In this document: positions 22,280 through 34,185 of the stretch, one piece after another
How positions within the stretch are numbered: the first letter of the stretch is position 1
Layout of the letters: each line of letters starts with the position of its first letter
Source: Cyathus striatus
Lineage: Eukaryota > Basidiomycota > Agaricomycetes > Agaricales > Nidulariaceae
Assembly: GCA_025738555.1 (NCBI GenBank)
Contig: JAOVFP010000012.1
Coordinates: forward strand, 4,030,001-4,094,000
Direction of reading: 5' to 3'
Length of the DNA: 64,000 nt
Translations under genes and position numbers: made by a program
The notes under the pieces: generated by a model
What the model was told of the DNA's origin: nothing
What the model saw: only the letters and a program-made list of their open reading frames with translations
Databases searched by the model: none

Positions 22280-23191
22280 ATGTCCGAACAGCAATCTCAA
22301 CGACTGGTAAGTCCAACTTCACATTCAAGTATACGTTCAAACAAAACAACAAATCCAGTATGTCAACCTCCTCACGATCACCAACCTCGTCCTCGACCCT
22401 CAAGGTCAACCAATCATAGTTTCACTACAACGCTACGGTTCTGTCGAGAGAGATGATGAAATATTTTTAACACTTGTCGATGCTGTTCCGGGAACTAGAC
22501 AGTTTGAACTCGAAGTTTCTGTAGAGGATGCAATAGGTGAAGGAAGATGTGGCACTGTGTACGACACCACTTTGGTTTCCCTCTGGGAAAATACTGATCC
22601 AAATGCGCACCTTATTGAATCGCCTGGACCTGAATACTTTCCACCTCTGGTGGCAAAAGTAGCAGATGAGAGTACGCTGATGGATTTAGGCAGGGAGGTG
22701 CTGAATTATAACATACTGAGGACTGTTCAGGGCCTTGCTATTCCAAGGTTTTTTGGCTGGTTTAATGTAACATTGGAGGAGGGGTATACAATTCGTGGTA
22801 TTGATTCGGAGGAGGCCGAGAATCATACGCTTTCTGTTTTGGTGATGGAGCGTGTGGGGGAGGTGATTACGTTGAAAGAGACAGAGGATGAGATGTATGT
22901 TTTTGTTCCTATAGTTTAGGGTTATTACTAACTGGTTTTAGAGCAGATATTCGCGACGTATTTAGGCACCTTTCACATAAGAAACTGAGACATGGAGATA
23001 TACGCCGGCGGAATATATGTCGGGCGCCAGAGTCTCCTCCTGGATACCCTGGCATATACTGTCCTGCTCACAAGAGGATACATGGCTTTCGCGTTATCGA
23101 CTTTGAGTTGGCTAAGACTACTAAGTTAGAAAGAGCTAGCATCGCCGTTTACCATTCTATAGATATTGACGAGTTGTACAAAATACAATAG
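22280..23191 (+). CDS. small kinase-like protein
   Basis: Exons 22280-22306, 22359-22894 and 22942-23191 join in frame to 270 aa. The ATG at 22280 starts MSEQQSQRL. Kinase landmarks appear in order: glycine loop IGEGRCGTVY, VAIK-type lysine PPLVAKVAD, a catalytic loop HGDIRRRN in place of HRDxKxxN, and VIDFELA where DFG is usual. The protein is shorter than a full protein kinase domain, and the part after the DFE is minimal. This matches lineage-expanded fungal kinase-like proteins, which often sit beside or within PD-(D/E)XK-like proteins. The second donor (GTATGT at 22895) is the one that keeps the frame. A decayed copy of its last exon lies at 19808. Whether it is an active kinase is uncertain because of the DFE and HGD variants. 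Confidence 0.65.
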
Positions 23192-23237
23192 TCTGTCATG
23201 TCTTGTGCCGTATAATATAAGATTCCCCGTTAAATAT

Positions 23238-23274
23238 AAAGAAATAGGATCGGCAAGCGGCAAAGCCCACTACC
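23238..23274. repeat. inverted repeat, left arm (pair with 27388-27424)
   Basis: Thirty-three of 37 bases match the reverse complement of 27388-27424, including a perfect 21-bp core beginning GGTAGTGGGCTTTGCC on the right arm. The arms lie 4.19 kb apart end to end. A related imperfect hairpin with CCCACTACC lies at 23673-23697. The pair could be terminal repeats of a non-autonomous element or two separate insertions. Confidence 0.55.
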
Positions 23275-26200
23275 TTCTTCCATACCTTGCTGTATTTTGG
23301 ATCAGGCTAAATGTGAACCAATGTACTTATTTCTTTACAAACAGCATTTTGTACCCATACCTATTAATGGCTAAGCACCAAATTGCTGCTGGGAAGTCCA
23401 TACATTGGGTTCTTTCATTGATTCTACCATGATTGACGTGAACACGGTACACGATGTGATCGCTTCCAAAAATATATAATATGACAGCTGTTCGTAATCC
23501 TGCTCCCTCGCATTCGACAAAACAAAAGTATCGCGTGAGCGATCATGAGCTTGGTATATTCTGTTATAAGTAGTCGACCACGAAGTCATACTCCCGCATC
23601 ACTACGAATAGAAGGCACCTGAGAAATGGGTCGACTAATATCATGAACGTGTTCTATTAAGTTCTGAAAATTCCCACTACCTTTTAAGGTAGTTGGGTGT
23701 TAGGGACGTTTGAGCCACCGGATATGGTAATTTGAGGATCTTGGATAAGATCTCAACCTGATTGGCTGGAGTTCATCAGGAATCAAAAGGGTAGTAATAT
23801 AGAGCTATGTAGGCCATATAGCACGAATATCTCTTATCGGAAAGTCCCCTTTATGTAGATCCATATAGACTCATACCATCTTTTCATAGATCAACGTAGA
23901 CCAATATAGCTGGGGTAGCGGCTTGGTAACTCCATATAACTCTGCCTTTGGAAGCGTAGACTACTCGTATATTACTGCTACTGTATGTATGTAGGTAACA
24001 AACATGTAGCTTGTTGAATACATTTATTACCGATGCTTCAAAAAAAATCACTCGCAGAAATTGGCAGAATAGATAAAACCATATATATTTGATACACTAC
24101 TATACAGTTGTCTTTAAACTACTCAGTGACAGCCCTCTCATTCGATACACATCCTTAGCAATAACCCTTCACATCCATCTCAAACTCCAAAAACCCGAAC
24201 ATTGAATAGGACGATAGGCATACAAGACATGTCATCGATGTGGAATGTTGCCGGCGTACAGGATATTGAGCACGCATGACACTACAGGGGAATGGGAGTG
24301 GTAAGTAAGAGAAGGAGGCAAGGAATACGCAGCTTACCAGAGTAACACAACCCAACCACCTCGCTACAATAACTACCAATCTCCCAATGTATGGAAACAC
24401 ATACTCAGCGCTACATCAGAACAATACATGTGAGTCATCAGTGAAAGAAAGAAAAAGAAAAGGACGTACAATATAAGTCAGTAACATTGATGCAGATAAA
24501 CATTGGTCACTGAACCTACAGCAGAAAAAAATCAGAAACATTAACTTAAGTAACAAAGCAAAAACTTACGACACAGTACACTTAGCAGGGAGCAGGGTAA
24601 GCATAGCTATTCATGTAGAGGCAAATATGCCATATGAGAACATATCATTGAGAAGAGCAAGGTCAGGCAAGGGAAAGGGAAGGGGAGGAAGGGGGAAGGG
24701 GGGGAACGGAGGTGAAGGGAAGGAAGAATGAACAAGGACAAGCGGAAACGGAAATTTGTTTGCAAGTGAGAACCGGAATTAACCGATGATTTATGTCATG
24801 TGACTGTTTCGGCGTGTCGGCAGCCAGCAAATCGCATGCATCATGATCTTGCTGTCTTTGTGCCGACCCCTTTCCACAACCACTTCCGATTCTCCTAATC
24901 ATTTCTTACTACCTTGCTCCTCCTTTCCATTGGTTTGTCTCAGGACTATTGTACATATTATGCATAAATATAGTGATGTAGAGCATCATATTAATACTTA
25001 TGATTAAAAATTTATAATCTATATTGAAGCAAATGTGAAGAACCATAAAGTTTTAAGCATCGTTATTTATGTTATACTGTCAAGTGTAAATATTTTTTTA
25101 TATTCAAGAGAGATAAAGAGTTGAACTACCTGCACCTGTATAGCCTACATCAAAATGTAGGTCATCTATAAAGTAATACATAGATTTTTATCTAATGTAT
25201 GTAAATCTACATGTCTTGCACACTACAATCTATAGTCTACTTCTCTCTATCTAGCACTAGAGCGTGCTATGTACTTCAATATAGCCTATGGAGATCTTCG
25301 TGGCTTGGCGGATGATCAATATAGTTTACCGAGCTTGGCACTCGGCTCAGTACCCGGATCAGTGATTCCTGATGTTGTTTCTGAATTCGTGTGATGTTTA
25401 TAGCCATTAGTTCCAACCTCCTGGTAACCTTATTCACTATCATCGTTGCCTTTGTTCATTACACTAATCTGCACAATACTCGAAGTCTTCTTCCTGCAAA
25501 GGGTTCGCACTTGAGATTGTTTGTTGGAGGTTGAGGTTTGAGGGGTGAGGATGGTGGTTGGAGAAAGATTGAAGACAGGTTGGACTGTGTGCGATGAATG
25601 GTAGGTACGCTACAGTACCTTATGTGTTTTGATTTCTCACTTAATCCCACAGCGTAGATAACATGTACTATGTTCTCTCAGATGCTGTCCTTGCAAATTA
25701 AAAAGGAAACAATGCTGTTCGACCTTTCAGGACCTAATTCATGGTCTACCTTCCTCCTACACCTACGTTCTGATTTACACTTTCATGACTCGCTTGGCTT
25801 GAGATCTACCTTACCAACCTCAAGACCTGTACTTCCATGTGACTTTTTCTTCGTTTCTCAAGACTCTATCTTCTACAAAAACACCATCGCCAACGTTCTC
25901 TGCCTTTCAACGGCGTGCCGGCTGCAGAGTATAAATTTTGACTACACTCTACCAAAAGGTATGGGCGCACACTAAACATTGGAAGCGGTGGGTATCTCTT
26001 GTTCGTTACCTCAGTAGTACCTGTCTCAGAATCTTATCTTTTGCATAACTACGTCATTGAAGGATGCACTACCTAGGCCGGTATTATCTCAATGCTCGCT
26101 GGCACTATCTACCAGACTGTGTAATGGTGATGTACATCACGTCCTCTGTCGATCAATTGTTCAAAATGCCGCTGACGTGGTCCCATAGCAGGTCTGATAT

Positions 26201-27387
26201 TGCACAGCATATTCACTGTATCTCTACAAACTTCAAAGAACTCGCATGCATTGGAACCTGGGATCCTAGCTGCGGGCTGGTTACCTGTTTGCTATATGAC
26301 AGCTGTGAATGCTGCCCATTAGAAAGGACTCTGAATACAGGATCCGCTACAACCACATTTTATGAGTTTTTAATGTCAGATTTCCATATCGTATACTTGT
26401 GCATTAATACAGGCGCCACCACAGTACTGTGCACGTTCTTTCTAAACAAAAGACCGGACTTGCAGAGTACTTGGATCTCTTTCTGTTTAAAGCTGTAAGT
26501 TGTCTCTAAATCGTTCCAATATGCTTTCTCGATGCTTCATATTTTATACACATTTATTATCTACACTAACAACAGTTCTGATCTGCATTATGATTGTGAT
26601 CACAACGCTAACGGTGCGTGTTGTATGGCATAAACGTGAGTAGAAGTTCCATATCTTGGCCAAATCTACCGTTGAACATGTCTCGATAATTTCTCTGCTT
26701 ACAGGTTCATTTTTGGCTTTTCTAGAGTGAATTCCTGCCTACTGGGTCTACAAGTGCATCTGGGGTGCCCGTACACGCAGAAGAAAGGGATTGTGTGTGT
26801 GGCAGGGGGTAACTACTGTCACGCCATTGGCTGGTAATAGTTATTAGGAAAGGAGGGGTAACATCGAGATGCCTCAGTTAGAAGTTTCTGAATACCCACC
26901 CAAAATGTTCATGCATCACCAAATTTAATGAGACCCCACTGTATTTCTGTTTCATACTAAAAATTAAACTCATTCATTCAGCTGGATGTATCATGTTCAT
27001 TCATGCACTTGAGCTGCAGCTCATTACCATAAGTATTCAGGACATGACCATGCCACATGCATGGCAGGATATGTATCTCCTAGGCAAAGGCTCTATCTAC
27101 TCCTATGCAGTGCACTCGCAACACTGGAGTGACGAACCATGTGTCTTTGGTCTGTACACTGGTATCTAAGCACATGTACTCAGTGTTTTCTCTGATGTCT
27201 GGCACCATGCATATCGCATAATGTTAGTTAGTATTTCACTGTCTTTCTGCGTCTCTCCCTTGTGTTAGCTACCTTCCTGTCATTATTGTAGGTGCAACCG
27301 GGATTTATGTCTTGCGCCTTACTTGTAGTACATGTATTATTCGTCTTCCCATGAGCACTTAATGGCCATACCCGGTTTGATTTTTTT

Positions 27388-27424
27388 GGTAGTGGGCTTT
27401 GCCGCTTGTCGGGCCTATTCCTTT
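27388..27424. repeat. inverted repeat, right arm (pair with 23238-23274)
   Basis: The reverse complement of the left arm with four mismatches. The right flank reads TATACAGC and the left flank of the pair ends in AAATAT, so no clear target duplication is visible. Confidence 0.55.
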
Positions 27425-27846
27425 TATACAGCTGAATATCTATCTACAGGGACGAATAACAGCAAATAGTATTGGAAAAGTCTGCGTTATTAATGGTTAT
27501 GGATTTCTTCGCTAGTTGCACGCACTGCCTCGCCTGGACCACCACTCGCACATTCGCACTGGCGTACAGCCACACATTCACATTCACGGTGCGTACTCCC
27601 TCCCGGATGATGCCTCCGCCCACATCCTCCTGGTGACATGCCCTCACATGCCATCCCTAGGTCTCTACTATACCGCTGCATACCTCCAGACACATTACAC
27701 CTAGCTCCCTACTTACTTCAATTAGTACTATACTTTAGATTACAGATTACAGTAGACACTCTTTTGTCGCGACATATGGGTCACCATGGTCCATCACCGA
27801 CATAAAATATTGGATTTTTAAAATAAAAAAAATTACCCGAACTCAG

Positions 27847-29083
27847 GAAGCATATGAGGTTTCTGATGAACTGAGACACCGCATGATTTTGTTTTATGAC
27901 GATGAAAATCAGCGGGCGGCTGTACTACGTGACATTCTGAAGAAGCTTAATCTTGAGTTGGTAAGCGGAACCATAGGTACATCACAAGCACGGACCGATG
28001 GACAAATCTGTTTCAATAATCACCCAGTTATCATCTTGGAGGTCAGGGTCGAGTCTGGGAAGGGGAGAGGAGATCCTACATTCCAATCCCTTCTATATTA
28101 CGATCTCTTTAATCAGGAGCTTCATCTGTGGGAAGATGTCTCTTCAATTCACTCTTGCTTCATTATTACTCTAGTTGGTAAGTGTTATCGTTGGGTTTCA
28201 ACTTAAACCAACGTTCACGCAAATTAATTTTATATTAGGACCTCGTATAACCTTCGGGGGTTGCGCCTTAACTGATCGGTCCACAATGGAGATATTTTCT
28301 TCCCTTGCGCTTGACTTTCACTCTCTACCAATGAGAAGGCGTTGGGAGATGTTGCGCGCCATCTAACAGCTTTAAAGATAGCTGTGGACACTTTGATAGG
28401 GCGGTATCCCGAAGAGACTCCCCAATCAGTGAAACCCAAATTGACTCCTTCCTCTATTAATCGCACCTGTCGACATCCATCCGAGTGCCCATCTAACTTG
28501 CTGTCTTCGCAAGCCGCTCCCTCTACCCAGGTTCTCCCTCTTGTCATTCAAAACATCTTACTCGTACAAAGCCACATTTATGCATATAAGCACAAATCAG
28601 CTGACGCCATTCGCGTATCAAGGGGCGTTCGTGGACGACAAGCCCCTACTTTTCAGAGGGTGCGTGAATAAAGATAATCCTATCCTCATCAAGTGCAGAT
28701 ACGGAAAGGATGTGCATACATGGTTGTCAGAGCAGGGGTTGGCTCCAAAGTTACTCGGATTCAAAGAGCTGTCCGATGGGTGGTTCATGGTCGTCATGGA
28801 CCTTTTAGACCAGTCATGGGTCCCCGTAAGTGATATGAGAGACCGTCTGCCAAGTGGTTTGAAGGAAGCTATTCGCGCTAGCATTGACATTCTCTAAACT
28901 AATATTATGATCAAGAGCAACAACAAAGAGATCAATTTTATGTTCATAGACTTCGACTGGCCAGGATGGTCTGGCAATATCAATTTTGCTTCTGCTCTTA
29001 AACGTCCAAAGGATGTATACTGTTATATGCCTATTTTACCTCGACATGGCATTCATATGTTGAACAACATGGAGGAGTCTTGA
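27847..29083 (+). pseudogene. nuclease-like/kinase-like fusion gene, broken
   Basis: An exon opens after an acceptor near 27846. Its protein starts YEVSDELRHRM and continues to a nuclease-fold-like core (DGQICF, then VIILEVRVESGKG with E-x-R where E-x-K is usual, then DPTFQSLLYYDL). An intron at 28172 (GTAAGT) follows. The next part, GPRITFGGCALTDR, then has to change frame near 28340 and again near 28550 to continue. The C-terminal part is kinase-like: PILIKCRYGKDVHTWL, then GLAPKLLGF, then WFMVVMDLL. The catalytic loop is lost: after ASIDIL comes TAA and directly TNIMIKS, so about ten residues with the HGD site are missing. FIDFDW and a degraded tail end at 29083. Two frameshifts plus the deleted loop make it a pseudogene. 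The family (PDDEXK-like plus kinase-like) is common in Agaricomycetes. Confidence 0.65.
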
Positions 29084-29449
29084 TCTTTAAATACTTTATA
29101 AACTGTTTACAAGAGTAAATCATGTCATTCGAAATAGTCGCACATCGACCTCGTGGTAACACATCCTCGATCGAGCGTTTTGACGTCAGAATAGTAGACA
29201 CAATTTTACACTGACATACGCGATTCGTCAACCATACCGGCACCGTAAGAATGTAAGACAAGAGCACTCAGGAAAGTCGCGGTGTGTTCCTTTTGGTGTC
29301 GAAACTTGATATTTCCTCAAAAGCGATCTCAGTCAACGTCAATCGATCAACCACCACTGTCATATGTAAGTTGTGGCTGACAACTAAAGTTTCTTACCCC
29401 AATCATCTTCCTTCCACCACATGCACACCACCGTGCTCATGCTACCAAC

Positions 29450-30045
29450 AACTTTCGCTTCACTCACTTTGGGCGATTTGGAAAAGACAATCTGATAAAC
29501 TCTTTCACATCCCTGTCAGGTCTCGCTCGTGCCATGGCCATTCAGTGCCATAAGCAACAACGTACCATTGACATCGTTATCCCGATATATTTTGTCGATG
29601 GTGACAAGAAATTTTCCAAAACTAAGATGGTATTGGATCAGACATCCGCATTTCTGATTCAAATCAAAAATAGGTCACAGAAAAGTTTCAACCAATTGAT
29701 GAAGCAGATCTCGGGGGTTTCTTCTCACAGATAACTGAACACCAAGATTCAAAACCCTACATTTCGATCACCATGAGCCTTGGTGTATACGGAAAAGAAG
29801 AGGTTATCGCTCATGAGTTCAAAGGGCAGAATCCCAGCAACCGACAACGATTCGAGCTTGAGTTTGTGGGATTTGGTTCAGACCTGTATCAAAATACAGA
29901 GGGTGAAGTACATCACTACCGAACACTACTATCCATTGGATCTCTTTTCGAGGAGCATGATCGTCAAGACCCGGCTTCGATTGCAGCTGTCAGGCGGTTG
30001 AAGTTGGTTTGGGAAGGCGGGGAATACGATTGGATTGGGCAGTGA
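29450..30045 (+). pseudogene. gene A nuclease-domain fragment (A copy 3)
   Basis: Near-identical to the last 590 bp of A (9712-10293), starting abruptly at the codons for RFTHFGRFGKD. It keeps IDIV, FLIQIKNR and the C-terminus ending YDWIGQ. One base is missing just after NRSQK (near 29683), which shifts the frame until the second frame resumes. The N-terminal domains and the NTPase are absent. As in the other copies, a converging LYS9 fragment begins 135 bp downstream. Confidence 0.85.
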
Positions 30046-30179
30046 AAGACGAATTACTATCCTTATTATGCAAGGAACAATCGTCATGTGGTTACTACTA
30101 GTGTCATTGCACACACAATTTATGTCAGAATTGTATACTAAAGTCGCAGATATTTGAAGATTTGGAGCGCATGACTGAC

Positions 30180-31566
30180 TCATAAAACCTTCTCAACAAG
30201 CATCACACCCTCCCTCTCCAAAACCTCCATAATCAGATTACAAATCTCCTTCGTATATGGAACAAGCAGCCTACTCGATGTAAAACTTGTGCTGGAGCAT
30301 AATAAGATCACGCTCGCCCTGCTCATACTTCACCGACCCCTCAAGTCTCGTACAAAGCGTATCAAGCAAATTCCTAGCGCGTGAAACGACTTTCTCATCC
30401 GAGAAAAGCCCAACATCTCAACCCCGAAATGATCCTGCTCATCTCGCCCTCATTGGGGAGCTCACAAATCGCCTTGATGCACTCAACAATAGACCTACAA
30501 ACCAATCAGTCTCGCAGAGTATAAAGAGAAGAAAAACATACGCCTTGGAAGCATCACTAGCACCAACAACCTTCTGACTAACCTTGACCCAAGTAAGCTC
30601 ATCACCCAACCACGCCTTCTCAATCGCATCCAACCATCCCAGTTTCACAAGCGCCTTAATAAACTCAGGGAACCCAGCATACCTCAACGCACCCCATACA
30701 ACCGTCTCCGCCTCCGGAATATTATAAAACTCACGGAACGGAGTTCCGGTTAGGAGATGCAACGAATGCGAAAGCGAGAGAGATAAAGTATGGCTGGGCG
30801 TAGCACATCAGCTCGTCTCCGCTTATATCGAGCTGTTCGCCTTCGGAGAGGTATGCGGCGGAGTTTAGGAGAGCGAGGACTCCACGGGAGGACCAGGAGA
30901 ACTTGTATTCTAGTGGATTCTTTGCGCATTCTGGGGTGATGAGACCACTGAAGTACGATAAGAATTTCTTGATCTACTCCAACATCAATATCGTACCACA
31001 AAAGATAAAAGACAGCACACCTTGTCCTCCCTCCGCATGAACCTCATCAATAGTCTTGACAGTATACAAATGATTAAAACCAGGATCAAGCCCAATCTCA
31101 TTTATAACCACAACGCCTGCTTTCTTCGCCTCTTCATCCAACTCGCGCATGGCAGGGGACACATAGCTGGTTGTAACAACATGTAACTTGCTTTTAATCA
31201 TAGCCTTGATCACCTGGGTATGATACGTATACAGAATGAGCAAAATGACTAAATAATGCGCTGACACAGCCTTCTCTAGAGCCCCCGCATTGTTGACATT
31301 AAGTGAGATTCCAGTGGTAGAAGGCAACCCCTCCGCGAGGGCCTCAGCACTCTTCAATGTGCAACACACAATCGTCAACTCATTGAACAGATCGCAAATA
31401 ACATATTCCGCCATAGGCCCAGAAACAAATCCACCACCCAGAAGCAACACCCTCTTCTTAGGCTTCTCAACCAGCGCCAACGCCTCCCTCCCAAACTTGG
31501 GCTTCAAATCCTTTTCTTCTTCCAACAGCGCCTGCACAAACTCAAGGAGCACAGACGCACTCTTAT
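30180..31566 (-). pseudogene. LYS9: saccharopine reductase fragment (LYS9 copy 2, longest)
   Basis: The longest LYS9 copy. On the minus strand it starts within the linker ALLEEEKDLKPKFG, passes the dinucleotide-binding start KKRVLLLGGGFVSGP, VVTTSYVSPAMRELDEEAKKAG and NEIGLDPG, and goes on to the C-terminus. The linker before the Rossmann motif is what precedes LYS9 in basidiomycete SPE3-LYS9 fusion proteins (spermidine synthase plus saccharopine reductase), so the first half of the fusion is cut off. Lesions are a 5-bp deletion before FREFYN (near 30740), TGG to TAG after HKFYIE (near 30283), and loss of about 200 bp including most of the penultimate exon (near 30268). At about 31566 it fuses to SET-gene sequence. 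Confidence 0.85.
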
Positions 31567-33960
31567 GAATCGTCACCATCTCCAGATGCAGGAGGCTCCT
31601 CGATAGGTATCTCCAGATATTCATGAGGGGACAAAGCCACCCTAAGTGTATTCGGCAACGAAACATCCACCTCAGCCTCCTCCTCTTCCTCCTCCCTTGG
31701 TAACTGGCTGACTTCAGCAAATCCTTACGCGTAAACGCGCTCCAGCTCATCTGAGGTGGTCTCAAACCCTTCTCTGCGCCAGGATCGATCAATTAAGTGA
31801 TCTGCAAAGGCGACGATGAGAAATAATAGAATATAATAAATGGAAAACGTACCCTTCCTCCGATGGAAAATCGGCTGTGACTCTTCACCTGCATCGCCCA
31901 CTGTTTCTTCCTCTTCCTCCCCCGTGCCTTCGCCTTCGCATCTCTATCCACTCCAGCCGTACCCCCAACCCCTCGATCCCCATCCACAGCCTCAACCCCA
32001 GCAGCACCCTCCCCACCCTCCCTTCCATTCCCCACAGTCATCGGTCGATGGAATCACTTCTTCCTTATCTTGAGAGGAACAAGCGGCGACGCCGGTAACT
32101 CATCCTCCACGTGCATCGTCAGATTTTGACGCACCGAGCAAGGAGACTTTGAAGGAGAGCGTATCCTAATTCGCCGAACTGGAGAACCTGTAAGAGAGGG
32201 TTAGCAACACGAGCGAGTGATTTGCGTACCGCAACAAAGGCGAAAATAAAGAAGGAAATAGGTCCTACCATCACACTTATCCTCCTCCGCCCCCTCAGCA
32301 TGCACTACGACGCCTTTCCTCCTGTCCCTCCCCTTCCTCGTTCACTTCTTCCTACTGCGCCTATTAACAACCCTCTCATTCTTATACTCCTTCTCTGTCC
32401 TCTCCCTTTCCCCCTCTCGCTCATCAGCACACATCTCAACACCACTCAACCAGCCTGAAAAAGGGGCTCTCTCCCTCGTCTTGAACCCTCTCTGATGACC
32501 AATGAGCGGTCCCAGATCCACCCTTCCGCTTTCTCTCCAGCAGCGGTACCTGAAGCAGGAAACACAGATCCAGAAATGGAAGAAACGACTTTCTCGTTGA
32601 CGAATGCTGCCATTTGAACTAGGGCGCAGTCTTTTGCGTGTGCGCCGCATGAGCATGTTGTGAATGTAGATGAGAGGAGGTGGAGGATGTTGGATATTTG
32701 TTGGCGGAGGTGGGCGTATTGCTGTGGGCTGGTTGGTTGTGGGTTTGAGGTAGGTGGGGGTGGTAGGTGATGTAGTAGTTGGTGGTGCAGTTGAAGGTGA
32801 TGGTGGCGGTGGGACAGTCGTCGATGGTGGAACAGTTGTCGCATTCGGCACATTCGCAGTCAATGGAGAAACAGGCGCCAAAGCAGAAAAGGAAGAAAAA
32901 AACGGCAAGCTAGCGTATCAGTAAACCAAACCTCCCATCCAATATTCAAAAGACAACTCACGGGGACATCTCCGAACTCTCAATCAACGCCAGAAAACTA
33001 TGAATCGCATTCCCATCGTCCCACTCCCAACCAAACAAACCTCGTTGGCCTTAAAATCCCTCACGCGAAAATCCCAAACGAAAGCGCCGTATCACCCTCC
33101 TTTGCCTTTTCAGGACAAAGGATAGGACGAATGACGGCATTAGGTCTGCATCCACTTCGTACGAAACGGCCTTTGCTGCCGGACACACGAGCATCGAGGG
33201 CAACATCCAAAGGCGGCCCTACGAGATGTACGAAAGGGCGCGGCATACCCAGATGCGCGTATCCATTGAGTGGGTCGGAGAGGTACGACGATAGGGGTGT
33301 AATACGACTCGTATGCAGGGTAATGAATGATTGCATCTTGATAGGCTGCACTGTATGCACCATGTATAAAGGTGACCGAATCGAGAGGTGCGAGTGGAGG
33401 CTTATGTATGGTGGAACTGACATAGGCGGGAGGGGTCGGAGATGGATTTGGATGTCTTAGGATTCTGATGGTGAGACAGGGACGGGGATGAGGGAAGGTC
33501 GTGGGGGATGGGTGGGATGGTTGATGAGGAGGCTGCTGCAGTGGTTGGGAAACGCGCGATTGAGATTTGGCGTCCCTTCCTAACATGTGCCAAGCTCCCT
33601 TCCCCTCGACATTTCCAGTCTATGGATAGACTCCTCCTATTCCTCCCAGTGGTAGCAACGCCCGCCTGCTCAAAGGCAGACCCCCACTGCATCATCTATA
33701 CCCTAACTGCCTCCTCCCTATCAAGCTCGCGGAGGACAGCATGCTCTAGCTACTCTTTTGTGTATGAGTGGGATCTAGAAGGGTTAGTATTAGGGTTAGT
33801 ATTGCAAGACGAGAGAGAATAGAAAGACATACTTTGAGATTCTGAGGTTGTTTGAGACATTGTGGAACTTTGGTGTGAGTAGGGTCTAGAGGTGGATGTA
33901 AGAGGCGGAGAGAAGAACAGGTAGAGTCGAGCCCTGGTCAAGTCGAGCTGAGAAGGCATA
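31567..33960 (-). pseudogene. SET3/SET4-like gene fragment (SET copy 5)
   Basis: Minus strand. It contains SGSKGRFVRSGCRPNAVI and the following SET motif region (33061-33200), the QMAAFV exon (near 32610), and the WSAFTRKD exon (near 31740). The MPVTGAYAVIGS exon present in sister copies is missing between 31790 and 31740, so there is an internal deletion. The C-terminal half is replaced by LYS9. Around the SET core a few bases are missing (GWEW lost near 33035), breaking the frame. It is part of the same chimera as LYS9 copy 2. Confidence 0.75.
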
Positions 33961-34185
33961 TGTCATAGATGGGGGAGATAACGATGAGAGTGAGTTGTGA
34001 TGGAGAGGAGGGTGTGTCGTTCATCTCCGCAACCTGATGTATCACGTGACTTTCTAAATTTAGGCATATTCCCACACTCTTACATATCCCCCCTAGGCTT
34101 CAGACATGAGTTGGAAAAGTGTGTATGTACTCGAGAAGGTATGGTTTATGGAGTTGTAATATCTACAGGTTCACCCGATCGAATT

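Larger units (their letters stand above)
23192..27846. other. long stretch without a recognisable gene
   Basis: 4.6 kb of mostly AT-rich sequence bounded by a 37-bp inverted repeat (23238-23274 and 27388-27424). Open frames of 60-145 aa occur (24155-24400 minus; 25670-25975 and 26064-26498 plus). None shows a domain I recognise or a relative in this window. Short repeated TATAG/TAGA-rich text occurs at 23780-24000 and 25140-25300. It may be a decayed insertion. Confidence 0.45.
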
